NCBI RefSeq assembly: GCF_008831285.2
Contig: NC_045141.1
Location: 12,760,106 to 12,820,105, forward strand
Origin: Nymphaea colorata
Lineage: Eukaryota; Streptophyta; Magnoliopsida; Nymphaeales; Nymphaeaceae
Length of the DNA: 60,000 nucleotides
Direction of reading: 5' to 3'
Positions 45,047-56,822 of this stretch are shown here, one piece after another. Both the position numbers and the translations under genes were made by a program. Below the pieces are notes generated by a model. The model did not search any database, was not told the origin of the DNA, and saw nothing but the letters and a program-made list of their open reading frames with translations. The first letter of the stretch is position 1; the number at the start of each line of letters is the position of its first letter.

Positions 45047-45430
45047 TAGGGATGTCAATATATTTGATTTGAATCGGATATCTTCCTGAACCGATTCGAA
45101 AAAATCAAACATGGCAAAAAATTTAACATCAGATTATGAAATCAGATCGGATTCAGATTTAGTATATGACATTTGATCAAATTCGGAATCGAATTCAGAT
45201 ACACATAAACATCCGATAAAATTAAATCAAGTTCATATTTAGACAAATATCCTATATCTAATGCTATTGCATCTTGATTCGGATTTGAATATAAAAATAA
45301 GATTCAGATCTTATTCAGATGTACATAAATATCTGATCAGATTCAGATCAGATTTGAATATGTGAATATCCGAAAAAATTAATATGATTAAGGGTATATC
45401 CGATCTGAACCCGATCCGTTGACATCCCTA
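45047..45430. mobile_element. 384-bp short TIR element, copy 2
   Basis: TAGGGATGTCAATATATT at the left end and GTTGACATCCCTA at the right form inverted termini. The flanks ATTAGACC (45039-45046) and ACCAGACC (45431-45438) match at 6 of 8 positions, hinting at an 8-bp hAT-type target duplication. It is diverged from copy 1 but collinear with it. Confidence 0.7.
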
Positions 45431-45438
45431 ACCAGACC

Positions 45439-47351
45439 TATGCTGGTGACTTCAAAATGTGCTAGCTCCGCTACTAGTTCATGCCATAGTTTAATGACTC
45501 TTTGTCGTGAAGCATTCTGGATTCAAAAAAACACCTTGACTTTGAAAAGGGTTCTCTTTGGGGCTGTTTGGCAAGTCACATATTGTTACGTTTCACGAAT
45601 CTTTCTCAAAAAAATGGAGCAGATTTATCATACGCTTGTTTTGATGTGTTTAATGAATCAAAGCCAAGGGTAGGTTCATGGCACAGTAACATAATGTTAG
45701 TGTTGTTGCCAAACAACTCCTTCAAAAGGCTGCACAAATGTGAGTTTTTTAAATTGAATTGGATATGAAAATTTCGATCCTTTGAGCTCAAAAGTGAATC
45801 ATGGCCATTTGTTTCCCACTTTTTGCTTGAGAGATCTGGAACCGGATTTTGAAAGAATAAGCTTTCGTTGCCTTATTTGGAGGGAAATTCGTAAGTGTTT
45901 TGTCGGTAGAGTTTAGTATGTAAAGGCATATGGAGCTCTCGGTCCATATATGGTGACGAAGAGTGGGCATACCGTGAGGGATGTGGACTAGGAGGGGCCT
46001 TGAGATTCTATGTCCGAGGATCTGATCTTACCTATGCCCCTACTTTAAATTCATTTTTTCTAGCAAACCATGAATTTAATTTAGAATCATAGAATTAAGA
46101 TCCTACATATGCCTCAAATCCATAGATCTCAAGATAAGAATATGCCAAAGTTGAGGTGATGTAAGGCTGTGTTTGTGAGATCGGCAGTGATCTAAGATCT
46201 AGGATCTCAAACCCATGGATTTAAGATTGGTTCTCCTCCCTCCATCCAACCTTAAACTCATGGGTTTTAATATCTGACATGGATTTGAAATCCATGTTTA
46301 AACTGAGGATCTCTCAAAACACACCATGTTATGCATTATCACATCTAAGATCCGAGGCTATCAACTGCAACTTAAAGCTCACAATTTTGTCGTTAAACCC
46401 CTCGTTCGACATCGATGATCTGACATCTCAAATAAGGGATCTTAAGATCTTACATAAACTCTGGTAATACTAGACTTGAGGCAATCAAATTCGCCCTAGG
46501 GGTTGATTGGATTCAGGAGCTTTCAGGTACATGAGGCTTACTTTATGTTGTGACTTGCGTATGGACCAACGGCCGTGTCTTTCTCTGATCAAGAATTCAT
46601 ATTTTCAGCCAGTCATTGAACTAAGGTTGCATTTGATTCTCCATGGATCTCAGATCCGAGGGATTCTCAAATCCATGAGAGCTGAAAGTCGAAACCCATA
46701 GTTGTATCAAATTGTGGAATTGAAAACGGGAACGCAATAAATGCAATGATCAAAGAGAATGGAAGCGTGGAGGATAATTTGGGTTTCATTCAACTTAAAG
46801 CAGATCTATTACGAGTGAGGCTTAATCACCTTGTCATAGACGAAAAGCGGATCACTGGATCTGGATCCAAACAATGTAAATAAAATCTTAAAATATGGGA
46901 ATTGGACCTGGATCTCTTCGACACACACTCGTGAATGCCTCCTGCGTCAGGATGAAAACTACCAAGCCTTGCATGGCTCTCTCTTACCGTTAGATCACTT
47001 CATAACATAACTTATCAGCTGATTTTGATTAGGCAAACTTCCTTAATTACGTTCATCTTTGATTAAAACCCAAAAAAATGCCTTGACAACGATCAGATAC
47101 TCGTAAACCTGAGATGCTTTTCGTAGCAAAGTCGCTGTACTGATCTATATTGTCCATATCCAAAAGTGTACTTGCTCAAATTTTCATGGGATCTTCTCTT
47201 TTGGCATTGTGAAGCTACATTGAAGGATATATTACTGAAAAACCAGAAGCGGCAAAAGAATTGCGGCTCCTTCATGAAGAGAGAAGAGGAGGAGGAGGAT
47301 TCGAGTTCGTAGAGATGGATTATACACCTCCAACGCGACCAGACAGATTTC
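45439..47351. other. Intergenic region before the tandem duplication
   Basis: AT-rich DNA with a second block of GATCT-rich repeat near 46150-46470 and a related stretch at 46620-46690. No gene is supported. The last ~80 bp shows weak similarity to the DNA just before repeat unit 2 (GGATTATACACC versus GGATAATACACC), so homology may extend beyond the high-identity boundary. Confidence 0.45.
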
Positions 47352-47470
47352 ACTTTTTCTCTTCGGAAATTTCACAAAAAGGTTCTGAGTCAATCACACT
47401 TTGATGATCTGCAGTCTGAGATCATTTGATGCAAGCCATCAATTGAATTACCTGGCGGAATAAGAAGCAA

Positions 47471-47656
47471 AGATCTAAAAAGGATTGCGGTCCTTGCATG
47501 GAAGGTCAGGCTCGGGTAAGCGAGGGAGGGGAGCAACGGCTCGTTATCCTTCCACTGCCGAGAAGATCTAAAAAGGATTGCGGTCCTTGCATGGAAGGTC
47601 AGGCTCGGGTAAGCGAGGGAGGGGAGCAACGGCTCGTTATCCTTCCACTGCCGAGA
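47471..47656. repeat. 93-bp tandem duplication private to unit 1
   Basis: AGATCTAAAAAGGATTGCGG begins copies at 47471 and 47564. Unit 2 has only one copy. The unit is 31 codons long and preserves frame. Confidence 0.93.
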
Positions 47657-47914
47657 GAGGGAGGTGATCGCTGCTCTGTGAAGCCAGCCTCACGCGGTTT
47701 CCTCCACCCTAGAGCACAGCCCGCCCAGCCCTTCGGCCGGACGCGCAGCGCCAAACTCCCGGCTTGGATCAGGGCGAGCCGATCGATGCTCCTCTTCCCT
47801 CACCGATCCATGTCCAACATGCGGTTCCACAACCCCCTTGCGCCCTCGCTCGAGTTACAAGCTTCCGCGACGGAGCTCGGCGATCGAGGTAACTTGAGCT
47901 CTGATTTTATGTAA
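47498..47914 (+). pseudogene. GC-rich exon-like ORF in unit 1 (5' part broken)
   Basis: Homolog of the unit 2 ORF at 53971-54390. Here small deletions near 47460 (GGAATAAGAAG versus GGAATATGAAGAG) create a stop and shift the beginning, while the 93-bp duplication repeats D-C-G-P-C-M-E-G-Q-A-R-V-S. The shared end contains M-S-N-M-R-F-H-N-P-L-A-P-S-L-E-L and then a donor-like GATCGAG/GTAACTTG. I do not recognise the family. Confidence 0.35.
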
Positions 47915-47967
47915 TAGATTTTTTCGGAAAACTTTCGATACAGGACTAAATGTGCCGTTCATGTTCC

Positions 47968-48375
47968 GCCATTGAAACTGCTATTGACTCTGTTTCTCCC
48001 TCGTCTTGCCCCACGGCTGAGTATCACCGACTCCAACGGCTTATCTAGGCTTAGTCTGTGACTCGATGCCGGAGAAGTTGTTCACGACGGGAAAGGTATG
48101 AACAGTGATCCAGGAAAATGTGAACTGGCAGCCATGGACGACTCCAAGGTTTGTGCATTTTATTCTTCCTGTGTAGTAGAGGAGGAAGACGGCATCACCT
48201 TGATGAAACACCAAACTCAGCAAAGAAACCAACAGTATTGGTTCCTCGCCGGAGTGCAAAATCCTTGTCATCAAAATTTATTCAAATCGGCCAGGTTGAA
48301 TCTATTGGTAGAAAACTAAATAGCGTGCCACTCAATTGGTTCAGCGACTCTGTGTGTCTACTTCCTTCCCTGTAG
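47968..48375 (+). pseudogene. Further exon-like fragments in unit 1
   Basis: Two stretches look coding but sit in different frames with stops between them. One is A-I-E-T-A-I-D-S-V-S-P-S-S-C-P-T-A-E-Y-H at 47968-48048. The other, within 48151-48375, contains H-L-D-E-T-P-N-S-A-K-K-P-T-V-L-V-P. They could be captured pieces of one host gene. The identity is unknown to me. Confidence 0.35.
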
Positions 48376-48827
48376 GACAAGCGGTGCTACGTCCATTGAG
48401 GGCAAACATTATATTCTTAGAACAAGTTTTCTTGGAATTATATGTTCTAAGAATACTGTCTTCTTATCCTAAGGACAAAATCCTGTTTACGTCCAGGGTC
48501 TGATTGTAGGATTCAAAAACAACATCCAAAAACCATACTTGAAATATGTATTCTAGAAACATTTGTATTTAAAAAACAAAGAGTGATTGTTTTCTTCTAA
48601 TTGCTTGAGCGACCAATTAAAAGCAAGTGTTAAACTAAGCATTAACCTTATAGCAGCAAATTTGACCACCGGTGAGAAGGTCTCCAAGAAATCCAGTCCT
48701 TGAATTTGACTATATCCTTGCGGTACAAGGCAATCCTTGAGCCTTTGAAGTTGTCCATCTCCTGTTAGTTTCATTATGAACACCTAATGGCTACCAATCA
48801 CATGCATGTCAGATGCCAACCTGGGTG

Positions 48828-49084
48828 TAAGGGTGGATGCCAGGCCAGTTTTCCAGCAGGTGCATGGTACCTACCTCGGATCGGCTCAACGGGGGCTCGA
48901 TCCGGCCTGATAACTTTTAAAAAATATATTTTTTATTTTCAACAATATCTATTTTATTATTTAACAAAAAAAATTACATTAAAGAATTTATTTTTTATTT
49001 TAAAATTATTTTTTATGGGCCAAGCTTGGGTTTCGAGCCCAGGCCCACGTTTTGAACACAGGGCAGGACCGATGCCCACCCCTA
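48828..49084. mobile_element. 257-bp hAT-type MITE in unit 1
   Basis: Imperfect inverted ends TAAGGGTGGATGCC and GATGCCCACCCCTA are flanked by CCTGGGTG (48820-48827) and CCCGGGTG (49085-49092), an 8-bp target duplication with one mismatch. The interior is AT-rich. It interrupts the copia remnant just upstream of its RT fragment. Confidence 0.78.
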
Positions 49085-50347
49085 CCCGGGTGTTTTAGTG
49101 CAAGGGAATAATGGGAGAATTAGGTGTGAAAATGCCTTATTTGGATCGACTAGTTATTGGATAAGTAGACGAGGGTGGAGACGTTATTGAGGCTATTGGT
49201 TGAATAGGTTGGGCTAGTTGTAAAGGTAGTGGAGGGTTTGATATTTCTTTATGGACCTCATTAGGCGGGTCTTCGGTGTTATGCATTTGTGCTAAAAGTT
49301 GAGACTCTAGATGGTGGTCATTTGAAGAGTGAAAATAATACAAAATCAACATTAGAGAGTATTGCCTAGAGATGGGTGTGGTGATTTGGTAGGAAAAATG
49401 GTTTCATCAAATACGACATGCCGAGAGATGTATACCCATTCAGTTGAAGGGTAAAGGCCTTTATATCCCTTATGATGGTTGCTATAGCCAACAAACACAC
49501 ATGATAGAGACTTGGGTTGAAATTTGTGATTTGTATAACACCCAATATAGGGATAACATCTAGATCCAAAGGCGCCAAGACAAGAATAATCAAAGCACTG
49601 TTAAATAGAATCTCATGTGGACTTTACATGTGTAAAACCTGTGATGGACGTCGGTTGATTAGCCATACAACAGTGGAGAAGGCCTTGACCCAATATTGGA
49701 TTGGGAGGTTACTATGAAACAACATAGTAAGACTCAATTCTGCAACAGATCTATGCGTGCTTCCCCATTTCATTTTGCTTAGGCATCTTGGGGCAAGATT
49801 TTTTATGTTTGATGTCGTTCTCCTTTAAAAAGTTCATGAAAGCCAAACTATTAAACTTGCCGCTCTCATCACTTTGAAAAACTTTTAGCTTCGCATCAAT
49901 CGAAGTTTAGATCATTTTGTGGAATTCAATGAATTTAGCAAAAAAATGAGATTTTCCTTTGAGGGGATATATTCAAGAATATCTAGAAAATTGATCCACA
50001 AATAAGACATAAAATTTAACATTCTGACAAAAAGCAATAAGAGATGGTCCCCATAAATCGCAATGAACTTTAACAAATAAAGAATCATAATAATCATCAA
50101 TAGAAACAAATGGAAGTCTGCACGCCTTCCCCATTTGACAACTAGCACAAATAAAAGGTTTAGGCGAATTATTTGTCATAGAAATCAACTTATTTACAGT
50201 CATGAAGTCTAAGATTTTATGATGTGGATGACCAAGTCGTCCATGCTAGACTTCAAAAGGAGCTGACCAAAACCTTATTGAAATGAACAGAGTCTTTGGT
50301 TTCAGCTTGGGAGCATAAAAGTCACCTTCTCTTGATCTGCTTGCAAT

Positions 50348-51982
50348 AGTGGCGGAGCCAGAAATTTTTTGCTATGGGGCACTAGTACATAGTATGTGAA
50401 AAATATTTCGTAGGGAACATGCCACTATCGTTAGGACCAACCAAAGGCAATAATGGCTTAGAACCCACTGCCCAAAGTACCAGATCTGCTTCCAAGCTTT
50501 GACTTTGCAAACTTCTTTCAGCAATAAACTTTTTAGATGTCTCTCGCTGATTGTTTACATCACCTACTTCACTATCATGAGAATTTTCAATTTTGTCAAT
50601 AATTTTTATGCAGCCAACATAGTGCCCTAAAAACAGCTCAACATTCATGGACAAAAGAACCTGCAAGTGTATATTCTAGGCCTTAGAATTTCTTTCACAC
50701 TAATGTATTAAATCAAGGAAAAGAGAAAAGGGAACATTTTCAAGTGGGTAATCTAGAGAAAAAGTGACAACTACAATAAGATGGGTGAACCAGTTCAGAG
50801 TTGCACCATCTTAAATAAGCCATCACATGCTTGAATTGGATTGGTTTAATCATATTCTGAAAGGTCAAAAGAGGAAAACAGGTAGGTCTGAAATGAGATT
50901 TGAACAGCAGAAGTAATACATATCCTCAAGCATAGAAGAGAAATTCAACATGAACAATGCATCAATCCTCCAAAGTTCTAGGCAGATTCACATTCGAATT
51001 TAAAAATGTCTCCAGTTGAATGACAACCCCTAGCATCGTTAACCGTTTGATCCATGAGGCGGGAAATGTTTTGGTGGCAATTAACTGTCATTAACAGTAT
51101 CCAACCTTTCGACCAACAAACGCTTGATGGGCAGCATTTACCAGCAAGCAACTAAAAGAGGATTGATGGGCACTGGGCAGCAATGCAGGGCGTTTCTAAC
51201 AAATGTTTAACAGATCATAGTAGAAGAAAACCTTTGAGCCCCTCAATATTGTGATGGAGTGGGATAAAAGAGCACATAACCAAACTAAATGATGAGAAAT
51301 TTTGCATACGAGGAGAAAATATAACAAGCAAAAGCACACCTCTAGAACGACAACCAGAAGACAGAAACTGTGCGACCAAAAGATCGTACCGAAGTAAGCG
51401 ACCCGTTATCCATAACATGTGTGAAATCTAACGATGAAGCTTTGATCTCCTCATTCCTCAAGCGCGATTCAGATTGTCAAACAAAAATCCTTTATAAATT
51501 AGACAAATTTGAAAATTGAGATTCACTACAAGAAAAAACCTATACGTTTAGTGCGACTTCCACCAATAGTTAAGAAAAGAAACAAAGAAGCATAGCAGGA
51601 GCAACAGAGGCAGATGAGACAGAAGCGAAGAGCTGCAGCCAATACAGGGAGATTAGATTAAACGCCAGACTCTCGGACATTTACCCCACCGCCAGCGATT
51701 CCGGTGTTGGATTGGAATTCTCTGTTGAAGTCTTGAAGAAAAAATCTCTGAATGAGATGCTTCATGCTTGCAGATTCTTCCACCATAGACGGAAGCACTA
51801 ACCTCACCTGGAGGGTGGAGCATAACAAGGGAAAGAGGGCTGGAGGCAGAGGAAGACAGTGGGGCCTGACCCAATTCTGGCATGGGCAACAACTTACACA
51901 TGCCTTGAAGCTCCGCATGTGAAGCCCCTTTTCACATGGAGCTTTATTGGGCTGGCGTGGGCAGACGTAGCTCTGCTACTGC
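50348..51982. mobile_element. 1.6-kb hAT-type non-autonomous element in unit 1
   Basis: Flanked by an exact 8-bp duplication CTTGCAAT at 50340-50347 and 51983-51990. The ends AGTGGCGGAGCCA and the complement of TAGCTCTGCTACT match at 10 of 13 positions. It splits the copia protease and integrase segments, which join collinearly when it is removed. No transposase frame was recognised in its 1,635 bp; the short ORFs inside look like chance. Confidence 0.85.
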
Positions 51983-53113
51983 CTTGCAATCACTTCCTTT
52001 GGTCACCTTGTCCTTAATAGCAAAGAAGTTGGAAGAAAATCCAAACACATAAGACATAAAAGAACTAAGTTTATTGACAGAAATAAAATACTTCTTAATG
52101 TCGGACACTACAATAACATTGTCTGTAGGAATTATATGACTGCCCACATGAATATCAGCAACTCCAACATGCGTAATATCAAGTTGTTGACCATATCCTA
52201 CCATAACTTTTTCTGTTCTAGTATATGGGATGCAACTCTTGAGATTACCTGGATCATCAATCACATGAGAACTTGCTTCGGTATCAAGAAACCAATCTTA
52301 ATCAGTAGGATCTGTGGCTTTTGTAGTAGTAAATGCTGGAAACCATGCACTTTAGAATTGAACCGACTATTGTTGTTGCGTCAATTGTTGTTGTAGCGTT
52401 TTCTATAGTTTTGATTGTTGGAATGTTACATGAGAAAGGTGATTTGACTATTCAATCTAACTTCTCCTCTATGTAAGTTTTTTGATCGTCTCATGTCCTT
52501 TGATTGTCCAATGTCCATTGTCCAGCCAAAATACCTTGTCATCGTATGTAAGAGGCTTTCGTATAGCAGCGAGTTCATCACGTATAGCTTTAAAGTCTGT
52601 ATTTGTCTTGTTTGCAGTAAAGTTGCAACTTTGTTGTCAATCTAAATCTAATCTCCTCTCTTTTGATTCTTGAGAAAAAGCTCCTGTTAAAGTTTTTCAT
52701 ACCTATGCAGCGGTCTCATGTCTCACGACTAGTCCTAAGACTTTATCTATGAGAGACTCAGTTATCCAACCTCTTAGGAGACTATCTAATTTCTTTGAAG
52801 CACAAAAATTGGGATTTGGTCGTCTCATGGCTTCATCAATTTCTGTAGATTCTATGGTAGAAGCTGGCGTGAGAATCAACCCATTAATGAAACCAAGCAA
52901 ATGTTGACTCTCTGCGAGTCCAATAATTTGTGTTTTCCACAACAAATAGTTTTTTGTGTGAAAGTTTTATACAAATAAAGTTGGCCATGTTCACAATAGA
53001 GGGATATGGATACTTAGCTGTTGAGGATGTTGATGATATCGCCATGATAAGAAAAAGATGCAGCTATTAAGGTCGACAGATCTGTCGATTAGAGCTTACA
53101 AGCTCTAATACCA

Positions 53114-53290
53114 TGAAAAAAAAAAGAACCAAGAAGAAACAAATTTTAACGCGGTTCAGAATTGTTCCTACTCCACGATCTCAGTCATCAACTTTCAGTT
53201 GACTGGTTTCCCTCTATAGTTTGACTGGTTTCCCTCTATAGATTTTATACGTTTGATAGGAGAATTCAAATTCAAACTAAGTGCCTCTTT
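53114..53290 (-). repeat. Probable 5' LTR start of the unit 1 copia remnant
   Basis: Directly after the primer-binding site complement, TGAAAAAAAAAAGAACC begins what should be the LTR (read in + orientation). It contains a 22-bp tandem repeat (TTGACTGGTTTCCCTCTATAG) at about 53199-53242. The outer end of the LTR was not determined because no second copy was found. Confidence 0.5.
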
Positions 53291-53970
53291 ATCAAATTCC
53301 ATTGGCTTATAAAGCATGAGATTTATTTCCTTAAATTTCTCCCTTGCTTTTGAATAGCTTGTACCGTCACTATCTAAATGTTTGATTTCCTCTTGCCTGA
53401 CTTGCTTTTCTATGATATAGTCAAATCCATTTGCTCCTGATTTTCTGGAGTTTTGATTTTGAGCTTGTGTGTTCCAATGTCATACCTAAGTTGATAAGGT
53501 AGATTGTTATCACTGTTGGCAGCTAATGCAGCCCAAAGCCCTTAGACATCCTCCTGCTCACTGAGATGCATGATGACCCACACACTGGCTCAGAAAGAAG
53601 GGGAGGCTGTTTTGGGATTGGATTGTTGTTTATATATCCTTCAACTTTGTGTCATTCATTCTCGTGTTCGAGCTCATTCTCTTTTTCTAGGAAAATGTTT
53701 TCCCAGTTCTCATTCAATTTACATGTGAAAAAGTAGATAGCAAGGATGACTCCCCATGTTCATGTCCTTCGTACTTCCCTTTGCATGCAGGTTGAAGTGA
53801 TACTCGGGAAAGCAAACATTGGTTGAAATCCGAAGATGGTGGTCGCAAAGACCATGATGAAGACAGAAGAGGGGAGCTGGATAATACACCAACGGGATAA
53901 TTCATATAGACATATGTGACTTTTTGTCTTCGGAAATTTCACAAAAAGGTTCTGAGTCAATCACATTTTG

Positions 53971-54390
53971 ATGATCTGCAGTCTGAGATCATTTGATGCA
54001 AGCCATCAATTGAATTACCTGGCGGAATATGAAGAGCAAAGATCTAAAAAGGATTGCGGTCCTTGCATGGAAGGTCAGGCTCGGGTAAGCGAGGGAGGGG
54101 AGCAACGGCTCGTTATCCTTCCACTGCCGAGAGAGGGAGGTGCTCGCTGCTCTGTGAAGCCAGCCTCACGCGGTTCCCTCCACCCTAGAGCACAGCCCGC
54201 CCAGCCCTTCGGCCGGACGCGCAGCGCCAAACTCCCGGCTTGGATCAGGGCGAGCCGATCGATGCTCCTCTTCCCTCACCGATCCATGTCCAACATGCGG
54301 TTCCACAACCCCCTTGCGCCCTCGCTCGAGTTACAAGCTTCCGCGACGGAGCTCGGCGATCGAGGTAACTTGAGCTCTGATTTTATGTAA
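53971..54390 (+). CDS. Unrecognised 139-aa GC-rich ORF in unit 2
   Basis: From ATG 53971 (M-I-C-S-L-R-S-F-D-A-S-H-Q-L) a single frame runs to a TAA at 54388-54390. Its GC-rich body (about 54050-54370) contrasts with the AT-rich flanks. The C-terminal part holds M-S-N-M-R-F-H-N-P-L-A-P, and a donor-like GATCGAG/GTAACTTG lies inside the frame, so the true product may be a first exon ending there. It is Arg/Pro-rich with no domain I know. The unit 1 homolog is broken. Confidence 0.35.
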   Translation: MICSLRSFDASHQLNYLAEYEEQRSKKDCGPCMEGQARVSEGGEQRLVILPLPREGGARCSVKPASRGSLHPRAQPAQPFGRTRSAKLPAWIRASRSMLLFPHRSMSNMRFHNPLAPSLELQASATELGDRGNLSSDFM

Positions 54391-54443
54391 TAGATTTTTT
54401 CGGAAAACTTTCGATACAGGACTAAATGTGCCGTTCATGTTCC

Positions 54444-54851
54444 GCCATTGAAACTGCTATTGACTCTGTTTCTCCCTCGTCTTGCCCCACGGCTGAGTAT
54501 CACCGACTCCAACGGCTTATCTAGGCTTAGTCTGTGACTCGATGCCGGAGAAGTTGTTCACGACGGGAAAGGTATGAACAGTGATCCAGGAAAATGTGAA
54601 CTGGCAGCCATGGACGACTCCAAGGTTTGTGCATTTTATTCTTCCTGTGTAGTAGAGGAGGAAGACGGCATCACCTTGATGAAACACCAAACTCAGCAAA
54701 GAAACCAACAGTATTGGTTCCTCGCCGGAGTGCAAAATCCTTGTCATCAAAATTTATTCAAATCGGCCAGGTTGAATCTATTGGTAGAAAACTAAATAGC
54801 GTGCCACTCAATTGGTTCAGCGACTCTGTGTGTCTACTTCCTTCCCTGTAG
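54444..54851 (+). pseudogene. Further exon-like fragments in unit 2
   Basis: Exact counterparts of the unit 1 fragments: A-I-E-T-A-I-D-S-V-S-P at 54444-54524 and K-K-P-T-V-L-V-P-R-R-S within 54627-54851. The same stops lie between them, so the damage predates duplication. Confidence 0.35.
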
Positions 54852-55303
54852 GACAAGCGGTGCTACGTCCATTGAGGGCAAACATTATATTCTTAGAACA
54901 AGTTTTCTTGGAATTATATGTTCTAAGAATACTGTCTTCTTATCCTAAGGACAAAATCCTGTTTACGTCCAGGGTCTGATTGTAGGATTCAAAAACAACA
55001 TCCAAAAACCATACTTGAAATATGTATTCTAGAAACATTTGTATTTAAAAAACAAAGAGTGATTGTTTTCTTCTAATTGCTTGAGCGACCAATTAAAAGC
55101 AAGTGTTAAACTAAGCATTAACCTTATAGCAGCAAATTTGACCACCGGTGAGAAGGTCTCCAAGAAATCCAGTCCTTGAATTTGACTATATCCTTGCGGT
55201 ACAAGGCAATCCTTGAGCCTTTGAAGTTGTCCATCTCCTGTTAGTTTCATTATGAACACCTAATGGCTACCAATCACATGCATGTCAGATGCCAACCTGG
55301 GTG

Positions 55304-55559
55304 TAAGGGTGGATGCCAGGCCAGTTTTCCAGCAGGTGCATGGTACCTACCTCGGATCGGCTCAACGGGGGCTCGATCCGGCCTGATAACTTTTAAAAAA
55401 TATATTTTTTATTTTCAACAATATCTATTTTATTATTTAACAAAAAAATTACATTAAAGAATTTATTTTTTATTTTAAAATTATTTTTTATGGGCCAAGC
55501 TTGGGTTTCGAGCCCAGGCCCACGTTTTGAACACAGGGCAGGACCGATGCCCACCCCTA
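55304..55559. mobile_element. hAT-type MITE in unit 2
   Basis: Counterpart of 48828-49084, one base shorter in an A-run, with the same flanking 8-bp duplication. Inherited by segment duplication rather than inserted independently. Confidence 0.78.
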
Positions 55560-56822
55560 CCCGGGTGTTTTAGTGCAAGGGAATAATGGGAGAATTAGGT
55601 GTGAAAATGCCTTATTTGGATCGACTAGTTATTGGATAAGTAGACGAGGGTGGAGACGTTATTGAGGCTATTGGTTGAATAGGTTGGGCTAGTTGTAAAG
55701 GTAGTGGAGGGTTTGATATTTCTTTATGGACCTCATTAGGCGGGTCTTCGGTGTTATGCATTTGTGCTAAAAGTTGAGACTCTAGATGGTGGTCATTTGA
55801 AGAGTGAAAATAATACAAAATCAACATTAGAGAGTATTGCCTAGAGATGGGTGTGGTGATTTGGTAGGAAAAATGGTTTCATCAAATACGACATGCCGAG
55901 AGATGTATACCCATTCAGTTGAAGGGTAAAGGCCTTTATATCCCTTATGATGGTTGCTATAGCCAACAAACACACATGATAGAGACTTGGGTTGAAATTT
56001 GTGATTTGTATAACACCCAATATAGGGATAACATCTAGATCCAAAGGCGCCAAGACAAGAATAATCAAAGCACTGTTAAATAGAATCTCATGTGGACTTT
56101 ACATGTGTAAAACCTGTGATGGACGTCGGTTGATTAGCCATACAACAGTGGAGAAGGCCTTGACCCAATATTGGATTGGGAGGTTACTATGAAACAACAT
56201 AGTAAGACTCAATTCTGCAACAGATCTATGCGTGCTTCCCCATTTCATTTTGCTTAGGCATCTTGGGGCAAGATTTTTTATGTTTGATGTCGTTCTCCTT
56301 TAAAAAGTTCATGAAAGCCAAACTATTAAACTTGCCGCTCTCATCACTTTGAAAAACTTTTAGCTTCGCATCAATCGAAGTTTAGATCATTTTGTGGAAT
56401 TCAATGAATTTAGCAAAAAAATGAGATTTTCCTTTGAGGGGATATATTCAAGAATATCTAGAAAATTGATCCACAAATAAGACATAAAATTTAACATTCT
56501 GACAAAAAGCAATAAGAGATGGTCCCCATAAATCGCAATGAACTTTAACAAATAAAGAATCATAATAATCATCAATAGAAACAAATGGAAGTCTGCACGC
56601 CTTCCCCATTTGACAACTAGCACAAATAAAAGGTTTAGGCGAATTATTTGTCATAGAAATCAACTTATTTACAGTCATGAAGTCTAAGATTTTATGATGT
56701 GGATGACCAAGTCGTCCATGCTAGACTTCAAAAGGAGCTGACCAAAACCTTATTGAAATGAACAGAGTCTTTGGTTTCAGCTTGGGAGCATAAAAGTCAC
56801 CTTCTCTTGATCTGCTTGCAAT

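Larger units (their letters stand above)
48553..53101 (-). pseudogene. Decayed Ty1/copia gag-pol in unit 1
   Basis: Minus-strand fragments in copia order. Gag is at 52945-52703 (W-K-T-Q-I-I-G-L, then L-L-G-F-I-N-G). A protease-proximal region lies at 52264-51991 (V-M-V-G-Y-G-Q-Q-L, S-V-N-K-L-S-S). The pre-integrase zinc region and integrase start are near 50340-49973 (H-G-R-L-G-H-P, C-A-S-C-Q-M-G-K). The integrase C-terminus and linker are at 49593-49137. The RT start is at 48783-48575 (L-D-F-L-E-T-F-S-P-V-V-K-F). RT stops after its first ~65 residues, so the catalytic Y-V-D-D part and RNase H are missing. A TGG to TAG change precedes H-G-R-L-G-H-P. A primer-binding site (complement of GCTCTAATACCA) lies at 53102-53113. 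No matching 3' LTR was found. A different copia family from the intronic pair. Confidence 0.82.
47352..53918. repeat. Large direct repeat, unit 1 (6.57 kb)
   Basis: From ACTTTTTCTCTTCGG onward this segment is almost identical to the DNA starting at 53919. The spacing is 6,567 bp at the start, 6,476 to 6,475 bp after a 93-bp duplication private to unit 1, and 6,485 bp after about 10 extra bases in unit 2 near 58028. Contents are exon-like fragments, a decayed minus-strand copia, a hAT-type insertion and a MITE, all shared with unit 2. Identity to unit 2 can be checked only up to 53515 because of the window end. Confidence 0.95.
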
